Shown here one piece after another: positions 6,672 to 11,248 of a stretch of 11,248 nucleotides of DNA. A program made the position numbers and the translations under genes. Every line of letters starts with the position of its first letter. Within the stretch, counting starts at the first letter, position 1. The notes below the pieces were generated by a model that saw only the letters and a list, made by a program, of their open reading frames with translations, was not told the DNA's origin and made no database searches. Origin of the DNA: Monosiga brevicollis MX1 (Eukaryota; Opisthokonta; Choanoflagellata; Craspedida; Salpingoecidae). The DNA is taken from NCBI RefSeq assembly GCF_000002865.3, contig NW_001865057.1, positions 444,599 through 455,846 on the forward strand, in the 5' to 3' direction.

Positions 6672-7975
6672 ATGTCGCGCTTCCGAGGCTGGCTTTGGCC
6701 TGGCTCGGTGGGGCTAACTGGCCTGATCATTGGCTGTTTGATCGGCTGCTTTTTATCCGGGTTCACCGGCTTGCGGCACACGAGCAGGCCAGTCCAGCCT
6801 GAACTGGCCCGGCCATCAGCCTGCCCACCAGCTCACAACACCTCCCGGGCCAGCGGTACAAATCAGACCAGCGTCATGGAGACTAGCACTTTTCAAGATC
6901 TGTTTGGCGTATTTATTCTTGTTTCCACCAAGCAGCAGCATTATCGAGCCCTCATCGAGAGCCTTGTGCGCAGCGATCTCCCCCGCCAAACGGCCATCTT
7001 CATCTCACACGACGTTCCCCACGAAGCTGGGATGTTGGGTCTTTCCCGAGAGCTCCGCCTAACGTTTCCCCGTACGCAGATGGTGACACACGCCTACTCC
7101 TGTCACGACAGCGCCAGCGCCAATCTCTTGCGCAACAAAGAAGGCCAGTTCCCAGCAAATTGGAAGTTGGCTTGTCTCAAGAATCATTGGCTCTGGGCCA
7201 TGGGTCGCGTTTGGGCCACTTTTCCACGCCTTCAGTGGCTGCTTTATCTTGAGGAAGATTTCATCGTACGTGTGATTGCCCCATATCATCTCGTCAGCGG
7301 CCTTTGATCCTGCTCATGCGTTGATGTTGTTCGATTTCCTCTTGTGTCCTCTATTTCTCACCATGGCTCCGCCCTTCGTGTCATCACACATCTTTACATT
7401 ACAACTTGACTATCGGCACACATTTGCCCCTGCTTTAATAGGTGGCCAAGCATGTTTTTCGTCTTCAGCGACAGCTGGCCAAGGAAGCGCTTGGTGCTGG
7501 CTTCTTCGGCACCATGCTGCAATACCGGGAAAACCTATGGACCGTTAGTGGAGCCATGAAGCGATCCACGTGGGAAACCGTGCTGCGTTACAAGGACTTT
7601 TATTGCAACTTTAATGAACTGCACTGGGACTTGACGCTGAAGCAAACATTTTTGCATCACCCAGAAACCAACGGTATACGCTACGTCTACGCCAAGCCAG
7701 ACATGGCCTTCCACCTGGGTATTCACGGAAAGGGGTTTACACACGGGTCAGACATTGCCGATCTCGCGGAACTTCAGCGTCGATTAGATAAGAGCGCCCA
7801 CGACTTTTATGCCGCCACAGATAACGTGTTCATGCTCCAGTCGGGTGTTGCTCATCTGCACACTCCCAACGAGGGCTTGGGGGGATTTGATCCTCATTTC
7901 CGCGAGCATTGTCTGCACTTGTTGAGTTGGTATGAGGCTCAGGACACAAGCTCTTGGGCCCTCCAAGCCGAATGA
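6672..7975 (+). CDS. MGAT2: MGAT2 (GnT-II)-like glycosyltransferase, GT16 type (two exons, complete)
   Basis: Exons 6672-7265 and 7442-7975 give 375 aa, shorter than human MGAT2 (447). A hydrophobic signal anchor (about 11-33) predicts a type II Golgi membrane protein, with a Pro/Ser stem carrying N-glycosylation sequons at Asn56 and Asn64. The catalytic domain shows FISHD (110-114), NHWLW (171-175), LYLEED (191-196) with the EED metal motif, HWDLTL (259-264) where MGAT2 has its catalytic-site NWD, and FHLG (288-291) with the metal-binding His position. The family adds beta-1,2-GlcNAc to the alpha-1,6 arm of N-glycans, committing them to complex type. Cys253 and Cys355 match one MGAT2 disulfide, but other conserved Cys are replaced. 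The family is clear; the exact acceptor is not proven. The single 176-nt intron has donor GTACGT and acceptor TAATAG. Confidence 0.85.
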
Positions 7976-8463
7976 GTGACTTGTTGCCGTGCAATCATGA
8001 TAGTATTTTTCTGCGCGTGTTCGTTGTGGAAAAAAAAAAAAAGAAAGAATTGGAGAAGAGAAACTCCTCATTTTGTGTAAGCTTGAGGACGGTCGGCATG
8101 CCGACTAGCTGCGGACCGCTACGCTCTGAGTCCGAATGCATCACGTTGTGGCTTCTGGCACACACTCGCGAGTTGGTAAAGGTTCTCCATTGGTTTGGAT
8201 GCCAGTTGCGTGACAGGTTCAGACAGACCACACACTGCCAATAAGCACACACCAAGCGTCTCAAGTCACAGGAAATTCAAACTCAAGGAAAGAATGACGG
8301 AAGAGCGAAGCACGAAGCAGGAGCAGCGCGAGTTGAGCACCGATGGAGAGCAGTATGAGAATTGCGTCGAATCACGATCCACTCTGCTTACATTTAAAAA
8401 GGTAGCTTTCTGAGAACAACACTACTTGGACGAAGGAAAAGGGCACAAGTTCATGGAAGGCGT
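7976..8463. other. Convergent spacer between the MGAT2-like gene and kinesin-13
   Basis: No gene is supported. The stretch should hold the two facing 3' UTRs. It contains an A13 run (8030-8042) just downstream of the glycosyltransferase stop. No canonical AATAAA was seen on either strand. ORFs here lack family motifs. Confidence 0.55.

Positions 8464-11248
<2,785 letters not shown>

Overview
The window is gene-dense, intron-rich nuclear DNA from a eukaryote. It holds five protein-coding genes with short spliceosomal introns; the 28 modelled introns span 78-191 nt. Coding exons are GC-rich, and the spacers carry microsatellites. A Ras-family GTPase, an ODR4 homologue, a GnT-II (MGAT2)-like enzyme and a kinesin-13 together, with such compact introns, suggest a unicellular relative of animals, most likely a choanoflagellate. 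That placement is inferred from gene content and architecture only; nothing in the sequence names the species.

Layout, left to right. 349-1409 (+): a complete Ras-family small GTPase in five exons, including a 19-nt microexon, ending in a CAAX box. 1410-2208: no gene, but a (CA)13 tract and a 17-bp minisatellite that runs exactly up to the stop codon of the next gene. 2209-3514 (-): a complete inositol monophosphatase in five exons. 3515-4020: spacer with a near-perfect 63-bp tandem duplication. 4021-6471 (-): a ten-exon ODR4 homologue with a C-terminal tail anchor. 6472-6671: a 200-bp divergent spacer with an imperfect 40-bp duplication of a hairpin and a (GA)27 tract. 6672-7975 (+): a two-exon type II membrane glycosyltransferase of the MGAT2 (GT16) type. 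7976-8463: convergent spacer. 8464-11248 (-): the neck, motor domain and C-terminus of a kinesin-13, with its 5' end outside the window.

There is no operon logic. The genes are convergent (Ras/IMPase, MGAT2-like/kinesin), tandem (ODR4 then IMPase) or divergent (ODR4/MGAT2-like). The one suggestive pairing is the divergent one: an ER tail-anchored protein and a predicted Golgi N-glycan enzyme share a short intergenic region. All exon boundaries were assigned by eye from reading frame, GT-AG signals and remembered family motifs. Most are firm. The least certain are the ODR4 exon 3/4 and exon 8/9 junctions and the first kinesin intron. I saw no RNA genes, CRISPR arrays or mobile elements, and no wholly new biological system. 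The items of most interest are the repeat structures, the diverged GnT-II-like enzyme and the intron architecture.
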